Assembly (NCBI GenBank): GCA_003141435.1
Contig: PLLW01000110.1
Coordinates: 9,383-60,673 of the forward strand
Source of the DNA: Ignavibacteriales bacterium
Lineage (GTDB): Bacteria; Bacteroidota; Ignavibacteria; Ignavibacteriales; Ignavibacteriaceae
Direction of reading: 5' to 3'
Length of the DNA stretch: 51,291 bases
Under the pieces are notes generated by a model. The model was given only the letters and a program-made list of their open reading frames with translations. It ran no database searches and was not told the origin of the DNA. A program made the translations under genes and the position numbers. This document shows, one piece after another, positions 25,453 to 34,711 of this stretch (position 1 is its first letter; each line of letters starts with the position of its first letter).

Positions 25453-26277
25453 TTAGTTTTTATATTTTGGTGGAGTCCATCCGACCCGTTTCCATTGTTT
25501 TAATTCCAGTTTTACATTTCCAAGAAAGACCTGCATTTTAGCCCCTATAGGGATAGATGCCTCATCATTGGAAAACCATCCTTCAAAATATCCCGTTAAG
25601 CCATATATACTTATAAAATCCATTCTGCCATCAAGCCTTAAGCAGGAGATATCATAATCCACGGCATCAATTTCTACTTTCTGAACATACGTATAAAAAT
25701 TTATTTTAGTAGTTTCATACTTTTCATTTACAAAGCAAGGAACATTAACTGATTTTTGTGTACCTAGATTCATTCTTGCATAATAAAAAATAGACAGCCC
25801 GTCCTGCGTCTGGTTGCTCAAGTCTGCAGTAGAATCAGTCCATAACTGATAGGGATTAACCTTACCTTTTTTAATTTTTGTTTTAGAATTCTTATAATCG
25901 AAAGTATATTCAGTAAAAGTTGAATATTCGTCATGTTTTACTATTCCCCTAAAGGAATCGGAAGTATAATTCTTGTTGATCTTACTTTCATATATCTGGT
26001 GAAGACTAACAAAGGGGATCCCGCTATATGAATTAATGTAAGTCACAGTGTTATAATAAACTTTCCCTTTTATTTCTTTTTTATCCTTAACAATTAATTT
26101 AATCTCTCCTAGTTTTATAAAAGAATAACTAACCACATAGGTTAGCTCCTCCCCTACCTGCATTTGTTTATCTGAAAAAAATCCGAATTCATACTCCTTT
26201 ATTTTATTAACTGAGGAATTCCCCGAAAGGAAAAGACATACCGGAATCAGAATAAGTACAAATATTAGTCTTTTCAT
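25453..26277 (-). CDS. Secreted DUF3108 protein
   Basis: A 274-residue exported protein with an N-terminal signal peptide (about 1-20, FVLILIPVCLFLSG). The DUF3108 core shows MQVGEELTYVVSYSFIKLGEIKL, PFVSLHQIYES and the later GWFSNDEASIPIGAKMQVFL. The family is predicted to be a periplasmic or outer-membrane-associated beta-structure protein of unknown role. Its start overlaps the S41 protease stop by four bases (ATGA), so the two are coupled and might act in the same envelope process. Confidence 0.88.
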   Translation of the reverse strand: MKRLIFVLILIPVCLFLSGNSSVNKIKEYEFGFFSDKQMQVGEELTYVVSYSFIKLGEIKLIVKDKKEIKGKVYYNTVTYINSYSGIPFVSLHQIYESKINKNYTSDSFRGIVKHDEYSTFTEYTFDYKNSKTKIKKGKVNPYQLWTDSTADLSNQTQDGLSIFYYARMNLGTQKSVNVPCFVNEKYETTKINFYTYVQKVEIDAVDYDISCLRLDGRMDFISIYGLTGYFEGWFSNDEASIPIGAKMQVFLGNVKLELKQWKRVGWTPPKYKN

Positions 26278-27887
26278 TTTAATTTAGCGAGATCTTTTGC
26301 CTCTTGAAATAATGTTTCTGCTTTTTCAATCTGGTTATCGGTTTTAAGAAGCACCTGATACCATCCTTCATTTTTCCAAAAATTTCTTGCAATCTGCGCT
26401 TTTAGGCGTACAGCTATATATGCATTATCTTTTTTAAATTCTTCCTCATTCATTTTTACATTTTTAGAAGAAGCAAAATCAGTAAAATCTTTTACTGTCC
26501 CTGATGATATCTTAAAGTCATTCAGAAATAGATTTAAGTCAGCATGATATTTTGTTTTTATCTCCGAAGCATGGTTATCCAGATATTGTAAAACAAACTG
26601 ATAAAATATGTTATTCTTAAGCAGTTCAGTAGTATAGTCAGTGATATCTTCTGTCTTAACTATATAGTCCGGAGTTATACCGCCGCCGCCATATACAATC
26701 CTGCCTCCATTTGTCTTAAATACTTTCAAGGAAGAATCACCTTCCGCTTTATGATTAAGATTATTACCCTCTTCTTCTTTTGAATTACCAGCCTGAGAAT
26801 AATATTCATCCTTGTCTTTTTTATTTTTATAATCTCTCTGGATCAATCTGCCTGATGGTGTAAAGTACTGAGATATAGTAAGTCTTAGGGCAGAATTATC
26901 GGGAAGAGTGAATTGTCTTTGGACTAATCCTTTCCCAAAAGTAGTTTCCCCGACAATTAAGCCCCTATCCCAATCCTGCACAGCACCTGATACAATTTCA
27001 CTTGCCGAAGCGCTTCCTTTGTTAACCAGAATTATCAAGGGTAGTTTTTCAAATGCTGAATATTCCCCAGAATAATATTCTTCATTAAACTCCTCTTTTC
27101 TACCTTTCGTATAGACAATTTTTTTTCTGCCATCTAAGAACAGATCAGAAATTTTAACTGCCTGATTCAAATAACCGCCGGGGTTTCCCCTAAGGTCAAA
27201 TATAAGCTGTTTCATCCCCTTTGAATTAAGATCATTCAAAGCGCTTAAAACTTCATCATAAGTAGTTTCGGAAAATCTTGATATACTGATGTAGCCTGTC
27301 CGATTATCAATCATAAAGTGGGTATCAACGGAATAGATAGGTATTTTATCCCTTGTAATTTCATAATCCTGTAACCTTATAATTCCAGGCCTTAGAATAG
27401 AAACCTTAACTTTAGTGCCAGCTTTACCACGTAATTTTTTTCTAACATCTTCGTTGTTTATTCCAACAACGCTTATCCCGTCTATTTTTACAATTCTATC
27501 TCCGCTCATAATACCCAGGGCTTCGCTCGGTCCGCCTGTTATCGGAGAAACAACTGTAAGTGTATCGTTGACAACCTGGTATTCAATTCCTATGCCTTCA
27601 AAATCTCCCCTAAAAGACTCTTCAACAGATTCAAGCTGCTTAGCAGGGATATAAACAGAGTGGGGATCAAGTTTAGTCAGCATACCATTTATGGCAGCTT
27701 CTACAAGCTTTGGGGAATCCACATCCTCCATATAATATTTTTCAGTATAAGTGAGAACATCGCTGAACTTTGCTATGCTATCATTGAGATGATCATTTGA
27801 AAAGGTTTTCTGAATCTGAAACCCAAGTACAATTCCAAGCACAAGTATTATTATAGTAAATGGAAATTTTATTTTACCATGTTTCAT
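26274..27887 (-). CDS. S41-family C-terminal processing protease
   Basis: The 537-residue protein has one N-terminal membrane segment or signal anchor (about 8-24) and a periplasmic protease. The PDZ domain spans about 85-170, with GGPSEALGIMSGDRIVKIDG. The peptidase domain has FDLRGNPGGYLNQAV and the catalytic dyad Ser294 (NKGSASASEI) and Lys319 (TFGKG), 25 residues apart as in Prc/CtpA. The ATG at 27887 is preferred because GGAG lies five bases upstream; an earlier ATG at 27902 lacks this. A C-terminal helical region follows the protease. Confidence 0.94.
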   Translation of the reverse strand: MKHGKIKFPFTIIILVLGIVLGFQIQKTFSNDHLNDSIAKFSDVLTYTEKYYMEDVDSPKLVEAAINGMLTKLDPHSVYIPAKQLESVEESFRGDFEGIGIEYQVVNDTLTVVSPITGGPSEALGIMSGDRIVKIDGISVVGINNEDVRKKLRGKAGTKVKVSILRPGIIRLQDYEITRDKIPIYSVDTHFMIDNRTGYISISRFSETTYDEVLSALNDLNSKGMKQLIFDLRGNPGGYLNQAVKISDLFLDGRKKIVYTKGRKEEFNEEYYSGEYSAFEKLPLIILVNKGSASASEIVSGAVQDWDRGLIVGETTFGKGLVQRQFTLPDNSALRLTISQYFTPSGRLIQRDYKNKKDKDEYYSQAGNSKEEEGNNLNHKAEGDSSLKVFKTNGGRIVYGGGGITPDYIVKTEDITDYTTELLKNNIFYQFVLQYLDNHASEIKTKYHADLNLFLNDFKISSGTVKDFTDFASSKNVKMNEEEFKKDNAYIAVRLKAQIARNFWKNEGWYQVLLKTDNQIEKAETLFQEAKDLAKLK

Positions 27888-27898
27888 ATAATCTCCAA

Positions 27899-29548
27899 TC
27901 ATAATTTAGCTTCCAGGGTGAAAAACGATTGTATCTCTTTTTGATAAACTGAATTCTGCAGGGACAGGTTCAAATAATTTATCTTTAGAATAAGATTTAT
28001 TTCTTTATAAGGCTCATAATTTATAGATGCACTAACAATCCGTTGATATTCCAAATCACCATTCAGGAAATGAATAGTCTCACTGTCAAATGCCCTATGC
28101 CCCAAGTTAATATCTCCTCCAACGTTAAGCACAGAACCATCCGGATTAATAGGATTGGCACCATGAATACCATAGATAAACCCCAATGAACCAGAGCATC
28201 TATAATTGAATCTATAAGTTAATTCTGTAAAAAACAATTCACTATTAGGAGACGTAAATGTTCCGAGTGGATAGCCAAGATTTGTAAAATTATTATACTG
28301 CAGACGATGAGTAAATACGTATGGTTCAATTCTTTGGTATTCTGCTTTGATATCGAGGGGAAGATATTTGTAGAAATTTGATGAGGTCAATCCTAAATTC
28401 CAGATAGTCTGGTTTCCATACCAGCCAGTGAATAATTTTCCGAAGTCAATATCATCAAGTAAAAGGTAGCTGTATAATTTCAGACCACAAATTGACCTAT
28501 TGGAGATATCAAAAAACAACATCGAATTATCCCGATCCTGCCCAGCATGTTCAGCTGATTTATAGAAATTAAACGGATTAACATAAGAAAACTCAAGAGG
28601 TCTGTTTGCATAAATTATAAATTCCCCAATTCCAAATTCCGTATACTTTGAAGGATTGATTCCAATCCGATGATAACCGATATATTTTTCCCCAACAAGG
28701 TTTACACTAGCTGTTACACTATCCGGCTGATTTCCAGGGTAACCAGCTATTTTAGCATGAAAGTAAGAAAAAGTAAGGATGCCATAATTTATATTCATTC
28801 CGATATAATCAAAAGGAGGAGAATTATCATCAATCAGCGCACCGATATATCCATATCCTATTTTTATCCTGTCCCTTCCAATCTTAAATCTTATAAGATT
28901 AAAATCGGCAGTTAAATATCCGGCAGTTTCATCAAAAAAGGTAGATCCCGGCTTTTCATTTAACTTAAAATTATATTGTAAATCCTTTTGCAAGAAAGAA
29001 GTCTCCTTATCTCCCAACAATAAGCCATTACTGCCACTAATGTAAAAACCAAAATTATTCAACACAGTTCCCCTAATCTCACCACCAATAATTCCAAGCT
29101 TTGCCGACGTTGTTTTATTAGCGGTTCTATCGCTTTTAATAATTCCATCTGCTTCACCGGTAAGATTAATAAAAAGTGTCCCCAGTCCTGAATCAGCTTG
29201 AGTATAGATATATTTTTCTTTTTGGTTGAAAGGATTATAATCTCCTTTTCCAAACAGGGACATAGAATTATTCAATGTGCCATAAAGATCGTATTCGAAT
29301 TCTGTTTTTAAATCGTCAAGGATTGAATGATCAACGGCATCAAGTTTATCCTTATGAAGATCTACTTCTTTGATGAACGACACAATTTCATGTCTCGTCT
29401 TTGGCAACTCGAAGGAATTGTAACTGGATATAAAACCCAGAGCGTCCATTCTTTCCAGAAATGTATACACATTATTGTTAACGGGTACATATTCAGTCTG
29501 CGCAAACAAAACCGAACTAAACAATAATACTATAAGATATTTTTTCAT
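27899..29548 (-). CDS. Wzi-like capsule-assembly outer-membrane protein
   Basis: A 549-residue secreted protein starting MKKYLIVLLFSSVLFAQ (signal peptide). After it, YVPVNNNVYTFLERMDALGF followed by a Ser-rich, Lys/Arg-rich stretch resembles the N-terminal region of Wzi-type proteins. The rest is rich in alternating hydrophobic strands (for example IKIGYGYIGALIDDN, YHRIGINPSKYTEFGIGEF), as in an outer-membrane beta-barrel. The start at 29548 is chosen because AAGGT lies five bases upstream; the frame continues to an ATG at 29569 in the glycosyltransferase. Wzi attaches capsule in enterobacteria; here the role is inferred. Confidence 0.75.
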   Translation of the reverse strand: MKKYLIVLLFSSVLFAQTEYVPVNNNVYTFLERMDALGFISSYNSFELPKTRHEIVSFIKEVDLHKDKLDAVDHSILDDLKTEFEYDLYGTLNNSMSLFGKGDYNPFNQKEKYIYTQADSGLGTLFINLTGEADGIIKSDRTANKTTSAKLGIIGGEIRGTVLNNFGFYISGSNGLLLGDKETSFLQKDLQYNFKLNEKPGSTFFDETAGYLTADFNLIRFKIGRDRIKIGYGYIGALIDDNSPPFDYIGMNINYGILTFSYFHAKIAGYPGNQPDSVTASVNLVGEKYIGYHRIGINPSKYTEFGIGEFIIYANRPLEFSYVNPFNFYKSAEHAGQDRDNSMLFFDISNRSICGLKLYSYLLLDDIDFGKLFTGWYGNQTIWNLGLTSSNFYKYLPLDIKAEYQRIEPYVFTHRLQYNNFTNLGYPLGTFTSPNSELFFTELTYRFNYRCSGSLGFIYGIHGANPINPDGSVLNVGGDINLGHRAFDSETIHFLNGDLEYQRIVSASINYEPYKEINLILKINYLNLSLQNSVYQKEIQSFFTLEAKL

Positions 29549-29550
29549 AA

Positions 29551-30279
29551 TTACCTTACTTGTTCCCATTCTGTTGAAATAGATCGATTTTTAAATAACA
29601 CAGATAATCCATTCTTTGCCCATGACCATGAAACCCCCACATATCCCAGTTTCCTATACCTTCGCGGAGATTCATATACTACAATCTTATCAGTAAATAA
29701 GATATCCCCATGTTTTTTAATCCTGCGAAAGAGGTCAAAATCTTCCCCGGCAGCAAGTTTTTCGTTATTTCCATTTACTTTATTGAAAATGGATTTTCTA
29801 ACGATCTGACATTCCCCTCTTCCCATTCCGATACCAAACTTATTTAACGATTTAAAATATGTGTTATATCCCCAGTGAAAAAGCCGGTCACTAAGGATTT
29901 CCTCTTCAGGGAATACTTTAACAACACATGTCATAGCGAGATAATTACTATTTAAAAACATATTGTCTATGTAATTAAAAAAATCAACGGCAGAAGGCAG
30001 GTGTATATCTCCATTTAGAAAAATGAGTATTTTTCCCTGAGCTAATTTTGCACCTTCATTTCTTCCCTGAGCAATATTTTGTTTATAATCCAAACGATGG
30101 CTTTTGACAACATCAGCTTTTTTTTGAGCTATCTGAATAGTATTATCAGTGCTTCCGCCATCTGAAACGATAATTTCATATTCAAATTTATTTTTTAATA
30201 AAGGATCATTCAACTGATCCAATATACCGGGTAATAATTTTTCTTCGTTAAGAGCAGGGATAATTATGCTATATTTCAA
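29551..30279 (-). CDS. Family 2 glycosyltransferase
   Basis: The 242-residue protein has a GT-A fold: KYSIIIPALNEEKLLPGIL, the nucleotide-binding VSDGGSTDNT, and the DxD-type metal site as FLNGDIHLP. Later GEDFDLFRRIKKHG carries the acidic pair of the acceptor side. The C-terminal segment has no long membrane anchor. The start codon is TTG with AGGA upstream. It lies between lysS and the Wzi-like gene. The sugar donor and acceptor cannot be told, but the neighbour suggests envelope polysaccharide. Confidence 0.9.
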   Translation of the reverse strand: MKYSIIIPALNEEKLLPGILDQLNDPLLKNKFEYEIIVSDGGSTDNTIQIAQKKADVVKSHRLDYKQNIAQGRNEGAKLAQGKILIFLNGDIHLPSAVDFFNYIDNMFLNSNYLAMTCVVKVFPEEEILSDRLFHWGYNTYFKSLNKFGIGMGRGECQIVRKSIFNKVNGNNEKLAAGEDFDLFRRIKKHGDILFTDKIVVYESPRRYRKLGYVGVSWSWAKNGLSVLFKNRSISTEWEQVR

Positions 30280-30316
30280 ATTATGATCCTAATGACAAAA
30301 TGGAAAAAACGAGCTG

Positions 30317-31825
30317 CTAATCTTTAACCTCAGTTTTCATCTGGGGAAAGAAGATAACATCCCTTATAGATGACTGACCAGTGAAAAGCATAGTTAACCT
30401 GTCAATCCCAATGCCCAAACCAGCAGTAGGGGGCATACCATACTCAAGAGCGCGAATAAAATCTTCATCTATCTGATGTGCTTCCTCATCCCCTTCTTCG
30501 ATCAATCGTGACTGCCCAAGGAATCTTTGCTTCTGTTCCAAGGGATCATTAAGTTCAGAAAACGCATTACATATTTCGCGTCCCGCAACATATCCTTCAA
30601 ATCTTTCCACAACTCCTTCTTTGGATCTATGTTTCTTTGCCAAGGGGGAAAGTTCCAACGGATAATCCATAATAAATGTGGGCTGAATCAGACCAGGTTC
30701 CACGGTAGCGGAAAAAAGTTCATCAATAAGTTTGGCTCTTCCAACTGCATTCTTAATATCAACACCAAATTTTTTAGCTGCCGACATTATTTCATCATCA
30801 GAAGCAGTAATTACATTGACACCGGTTTTTTCTTTAATGGCATCGATCATAGAAACTCTCTGCCAGGGAGGATTAAAGTTTATTTTATTCCCCTCAAATT
30901 CAAACTCAGGACCACCGAAAACCTCGGTACAAATACTAAAGACCATCTGTTCGACACATTTCATCATCCATTCATAATCTTTATACGGGACGTACAATTC
31001 CATCATAGTAAATTCAGGATTGTGAGTCCTATCCATACCCTCATTTCTGAAATCCTTGGATATTTCATAAACACCATTAAAGCCGCCGACAATAAGTCTT
31101 TTCAGATAAAGCTCATCAGCTATTCTGAGGTAGAGTTTTGTATCAAGAGTATTATGGTGAGTAACAAATGGTCGAGCAGCAGCACCACCATATAATGGCT
31201 GAAGGACAGGAGTTTCAACTTCAAGATAGCCGCTAGAATCAAGAAACCTTCTCATAGAAGAAATAATTCTGCTTCTCTTGATAAAAGTATCCTTTATCTG
31301 AGGATTTACAATTAAATCGACATAACGCTGGCGGTAACGGAGTTCAATATCGGTGAACTGATCATGAATAACCTTATTGCCCAGCTCATCGACTGTTTCT
31401 TTTGGAGTGGGCAGAGGGCGTAGGCATTTTGAGAGTATCTGGAGACTCCTAACGTGAACGGAAACCTCCCCAGTCTTTGTTCTGAACACAAAACCTTCCA
31501 CGCCGATAATATCACCGATATCCATAAGCTTAAAGGCATCGTACATTTCATTGATATCATCTTTTCTAAGATAGATCTGAATTTTCCCAAGGTGATCCTG
31601 AATGTGAGTAAATGAGGCTTTCCCCATTCTCCGGATAGCAATTATTCTTCCAGCGATCTTTACATTAAATTCCTCCCCATCTTTATATTTTTCTTTTATT
31701 GTTTGCGAATCGGAATCAACATCAAAAGAGTAAGCAAAGGGTTCAATTCCTTTTTTCTTTAATTCGTCAAGTTCTTCAAATCTTCGTTTAATAAGTACAT
31801 TTATATCATCCTGCGGTAGTTCCAA
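30317..31825 (-). CDS. lysS: Lysyl-tRNA synthetase (class II)
   Basis: It charges tRNA-Lys. The 502-residue protein has the N-terminal OB-fold anticodon domain ([21 protein letters not shown]) and the class II core. Motif 2 is [20 protein letters not shown] and motif 3 is [20 protein letters not shown]. The start is taken as the TTG at 31825, because a GGAGG sits five bases upstream. A longer frame to a TTG at 31837 would put the GGAGG inside the gene. It begins the transcript with the glycosyltransferase. Confidence 0.97.
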   Translation of the reverse strand: MELPQDDINVLIKRRFEELDELKKKGIEPFAYSFDVDSDSQTIKEKYKDGEEFNVKIAGRIIAIRRMGKASFTHIQDHLGKIQIYLRKDDINEMYDAFKLMDIGDIIGVEGFVFRTKTGEVSVHVRSLQILSKCLRPLPTPKETVDELGNKVIHDQFTDIELRYRQRYVDLIVNPQIKDTFIKRSRIISSMRRFLDSSGYLEVETPVLQPLYGGAAARPFVTHHNTLDTKLYLRIADELYLKRLIVGGFNGVYEISKDFRNEGMDRTHNPEFTMMELYVPYKDYEWMMKCVEQMVFSICTEVFGGPEFEFEGNKINFNPPWQRVSMIDAIKEKTGVNVITASDDEIMSAAKKFGVDIKNAVGRAKLIDELFSATVEPGLIQPTFIMDYPLELSPLAKKHRSKEGVVERFEGYVAGREICNAFSELNDPLEQKQRFLGQSRLIEEGDEEAHQIDEDFIRALEYGMPPTAGLGIGIDRLTMLFTGQSSIRDVIFFPQMKTEVKD

Positions 31826-31830
31826 AAGAT

Positions 31831-31835
31831 CCTCC
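31831..31835 (-). promoter_or_regulatory. Ribosome binding site of lysS
   Basis: GGAGG on the minus strand, five bases before the TTG at 31825. It decides the start against the TTG at 31837, which it overlaps. Confidence 0.75.
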
Positions 31836-31932
31836 AATAATAAAATAATTCCAATTTTAAATATAAGTAACTATCGGGATTTACTGAAAAATAAGATCAG
31901 GGATTGGTTATACAGGTTTTAGAATTGTAGTT

Positions 31933-32142
31933 TTATGTGGATTTCTTACTCTCCACTGGTTTGAGGATGCGGGCTATTATGAATAGGAAGGCGGATATAA
32001 GAATCTGGAGTAATAAAGTCAAGCGGACATAAGGATACAAAGGATCCCAGAACAATGGGTTATAGATCAGTTGAAGTCCCCTACCCAATTCAACTGCACT
32101 GATAAAAAGGAGAATATAATAAGCAATTTTAATTTTATTCAT
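31933..32142 (-). CDS. Small two-helix membrane protein
   Basis: A 69-residue protein with two hydrophobic helices (about 6-24 and 40-60) joined by a loop with several Tyr, Trp and Pro residues (YNPLFWDPLYPY). The ends are basic. It lies between lysS and the C1 peptidase gene. No family is recognised. Length and composition fit a small integral membrane protein; whether it is expressed cannot be judged. Confidence 0.5.
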   Translation of the reverse strand: MNKIKIAYYILLFISAVELGRGLQLIYNPLFWDPLYPYVRLTLLLQILISAFLFIIARILKPVESKKST

Positions 32143-32210
32143 ATGTCCATATGGTTATTACCAGTGTTACAAAATAAGAATATGTAATCAGATTATTAAG
32201 AACGATTTTT

Positions 32211-33434
32211 TTATTTCGCCATTTTAGAGAGCAGATCATTCACAGCCTCTTTGTGAACCATAAAGTCCATGATCTTCAATTTAACATAGTCTTCATCAAA
32301 GAAATAAAATCCTTTAGCGTTGCCGTTCCTTGCACTTGCACCGGAATCCTTTATAAGGAACCAAGTTCTACTGTTGTGAATTTTATATCCAATCAAATGG
32401 AGTCCATGATCATCTTGAGTAGTGCTATCATTGAAACGGAATTCACGTGCATCATCATTGATATATTCCGAAGGGATATCGAATGAAGGAATAATTGCAA
32501 CATTATGCCACCCGTCATGCCCGGGTTCAGAGACATCTCCGCCGATGCACATCGAATAACCATTCTTAATTGCCGATTTAATGGAAGACATGAATAAATC
32601 CAACGGGACATTGTAATAAGAGGAATCATGCCACCAGTTATCAGACACTTCATATTCAACCTGCTTGAAATAAGGTTTTTCTTTGAGTGACATAACATCA
32701 ACATAATCATCAGGGTTTAATCGAAGATAGTTTGCAAGAAATTCCTGAGGGGTATAATTTATTCTTAAGTATGGAAAATCTTTAGGGGGTGTCCCCATAT
32801 AATGATCCAGAATGGATTTAACAGTTCTTACTGCGGCTTCAATATCCCATGCGTTTGTTGTTTTAAGATTCTGCAGGAATCCTTTTATTTCGCTAATCAT
32901 TTGTTTATGATCGTGGAACTTCTGCCCGACTTTCAAGCCCGTATAAGCTTCTTCAGGGATAACGCCATATTGCTTCCATATCCGAGTAACAGCGTTTGCT
33001 TCAGAGCCTTCGCTTATTTCAGAGTTTCCTCTTTCGTTAATAAATCTTTTAATCTTTTCGATATATTCACAATAGACAGTATACATTTCAGAGAGTTTTA
33101 CCTTCTTGTTATGTAGGCGGTAAACTTCGGACTCAAGGAATGAGGTAGTTGAGAAACTCCAGCAGGTGCCTGTACGTCCCTGAGAAACAGGAGGGTTATA
33201 CCAGCAGGCTGTAAATTCATCAACTGATTTAGGGATATCTAAACCATTGAAATCGACAATGTAATCTTTTTTCTTTGATTTGGATGGGGTATAATCGTCA
33301 AGTGCTTTCAGTATATCTTCATAATACCCTTCCTTAGGGTCAACAAATATTCCGGTGTTTGTATTCTGTTGTGCAAAAAGGAATTGTGCAAAGCAACTTG
33401 AGATCAATATAGCGGCTATTAAATAATTTTTCAT
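32211..33434 (-). CDS. Secreted C1-family cysteine peptidase (bleomycin-hydrolase-like)
   Basis: The 407-residue protein has a signal peptide (about 1-21) and a papain-type fold. The catalytic Cys91 is in VSQGRTGTCWSFSTTSFLESE. The catalytic His is 343 or 346 in DDHGLHLIGYK. The Asn of the papain triad, usually in NSWG, is Asp363 in IKDSGAS, a form shared with Bacteroidota C1 peptidases. AGGG lies seven bases before the ATG. Unlike cytosolic bleomycin hydrolase it is exported. It could process peptides in the periplasm; the substrate is unknown. Confidence 0.9.
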   Translation of the reverse strand: MKNYLIAAILISSCFAQFLFAQQNTNTGIFVDPKEGYYEDILKALDDYTPSKSKKKDYIVDFNGLDIPKSVDEFTACWYNPPVSQGRTGTCWSFSTTSFLESEVYRLHNKKVKLSEMYTVYCEYIEKIKRFINERGNSEISEGSEANAVTRIWKQYGVIPEEAYTGLKVGQKFHDHKQMISEIKGFLQNLKTTNAWDIEAAVRTVKSILDHYMGTPPKDFPYLRINYTPQEFLANYLRLNPDDYVDVMSLKEKPYFKQVEYEVSDNWWHDSSYYNVPLDLFMSSIKSAIKNGYSMCIGGDVSEPGHDGWHNVAIIPSFDIPSEYINDDAREFRFNDSTTQDDHGLHLIGYKIHNSRTWFLIKDSGASARNGNAKGFYFFDEDYVKLKIMDFMVHKEAVNDLLSKMAK

Positions 33435-33526
33435 GTATATCCCTGTTGAGCAATTATTAATAAAATCTATTAATATAAATTAAAAATAATTATTGTTAAA
33501 AGGTAAAATTCAGCACCTATAATATT

Positions 33527-34393
33527 CTATTTCTCAATTATCATTTTTTTAACTGAAGTGTAATTTGGGGTGTTATTTCCTGAAGCTATCAATTTGTAAA
33601 TGTATATTCCTGCGGGTAATTTGTCGGCATTGAAATTGACACTATGATCCCCGGCAGATGCACGGGTGTTTAGTAAGATTGCTATTTCTTGTCCAAGTAT
33701 GTTATAGACTTTTAGATTTACCCATGAATCTCTTGTTAGGGAGAAGTTAATTGTTGTAGTGGGATTGAAGGGATTGGGATAGTTCTGCTGCAATGAAGAA
33801 TGTGCCGGTAATGTTTCGGATTTAATTTGCGTAACTGTTTCGATTACTGCTCTGATGTTCCAGTTATATGTCAAAAATGCGCCAAGTGCTGTTAATCTAC
33901 GCCAGGCACCTCCTAAATAGATATACTGACCATCTGGATCATTTGGACCGGAGTCACAACCTGCCCAGGAGTGCGACCCTGAAGGACCGGAGGTGGCTTC
34001 AAACGCAATCCATAGGTCGGATGGCGGAATGGTTACAAGATCAGTGATAGGAATTGTATTCCATGAATTGGAGTCGACATGAACGGGCGAAGAAGAATAT
34101 ATTAACTCGCCAGGAGCAACTGAACTACCTTCACTATAAATTTTTACTACTCCTGTATTCCCTACTGTTGGATTCTTAATATAAACTTTAATTTGTACTA
34201 TGGATTGTCCATAAAACGGAGCAATCAAATACTGATTGAATTTAGCGGCGATTATAAAATCCGTATTAGCGGAACCTATCGCATTGACATAATCATTATC
34301 GTAGTGGAGTACCACAAGATCATTTGGGTTGTTCTGTGCATAAACGCCAAATGTTAAAAAGAGAACAAATGAAAAGATTATAGTTGTTTTCAT
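33527..34393 (-). CDS. Secreted protein with type IX secretion sorting domain
   Basis: This 288-residue protein has a signal peptide (KTTIIFSFVLFLTFGVYAQ), a middle domain of unknown fold (about 20-195) rich in strands and Trp/Gly, and a C-terminal T9SS type A sorting domain. The latter starts QQNYPNPFNPTTTINFSLT, includes VYNILGQEIAILL and AGIYIYKLIA, and ends in KKMIIEK. It is therefore exported by a type IX system, whose genes are not in the window. The start at 34393 is preferred over 34399 because of the AAGG five bases upstream. Confidence 0.88.
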   Translation of the reverse strand: MKTTIIFSFVLFLTFGVYAQNNPNDLVVLHYDNDYVNAIGSANTDFIIAAKFNQYLIAPFYGQSIVQIKVYIKNPTVGNTGVVKIYSEGSSVAPGELIYSSSPVHVDSNSWNTIPITDLVTIPPSDLWIAFEATSGPSGSHSWAGCDSGPNDPDGQYIYLGGAWRRLTALGAFLTYNWNIRAVIETVTQIKSETLPAHSSLQQNYPNPFNPTTTINFSLTRDSWVNLKVYNILGQEIAILLNTRASAGDHSVNFNADKLPAGIYIYKLIASGNNTPNYTSVKKMIIEK

Positions 34394-34399
34394 ATGCAC

Positions 34400-34711
34400 C
34401 TTCTACATGAGAGGTTAATAGATATCTTTCAGTTACGGAATTAGCCTGAAACCAATTTATCCCACGCTAATAAAAGCGCTTATTCAACAATAAATATTTT
34501 TGATATTTATAGCAATAGTGAGGGGGATAAAAATAAGAACTTAATTGATAGGAACGTCTCATAATGTTACAATATATTCAAAACAAGGAAATTATTGGAA
34601 TCCATCTACGGGTATTCTGAGCCGTATCTGAGTCGCATATCTATCGCTCATTTTGCGCATAGAATAAGGAATATCATTATGATACATTTTAAGGGGGAGG
34701 ATAGGAAATAG
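34400..34711. other. Intergenic region between dacB and the T9SS-sorted gene
   Basis: About 310 bases without a supported gene. It must hold the end of the dacB transcript and the promoter of the T9SS gene. A short inverted repeat CGCT/AGCG around 34470-34484 is too weak to be called a terminator. A 66-codon minus frame extends from 34848 through part of it, but it overlaps dacB in another frame and is rejected. Confidence 0.4.

Noticed and set aside
30527-31195. 222-codon plus-strand frame inside lysS
   Set aside because: Antisense shadow of the class II synthetase core; low-complexity composition and no recognisable domain.
32393-32710. 105-codon minus-strand frame within the C1 peptidase gene
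   Set aside because: Out-of-frame shadow on the same strand as a well supported gene, rich in Met and Ser, with no motif.
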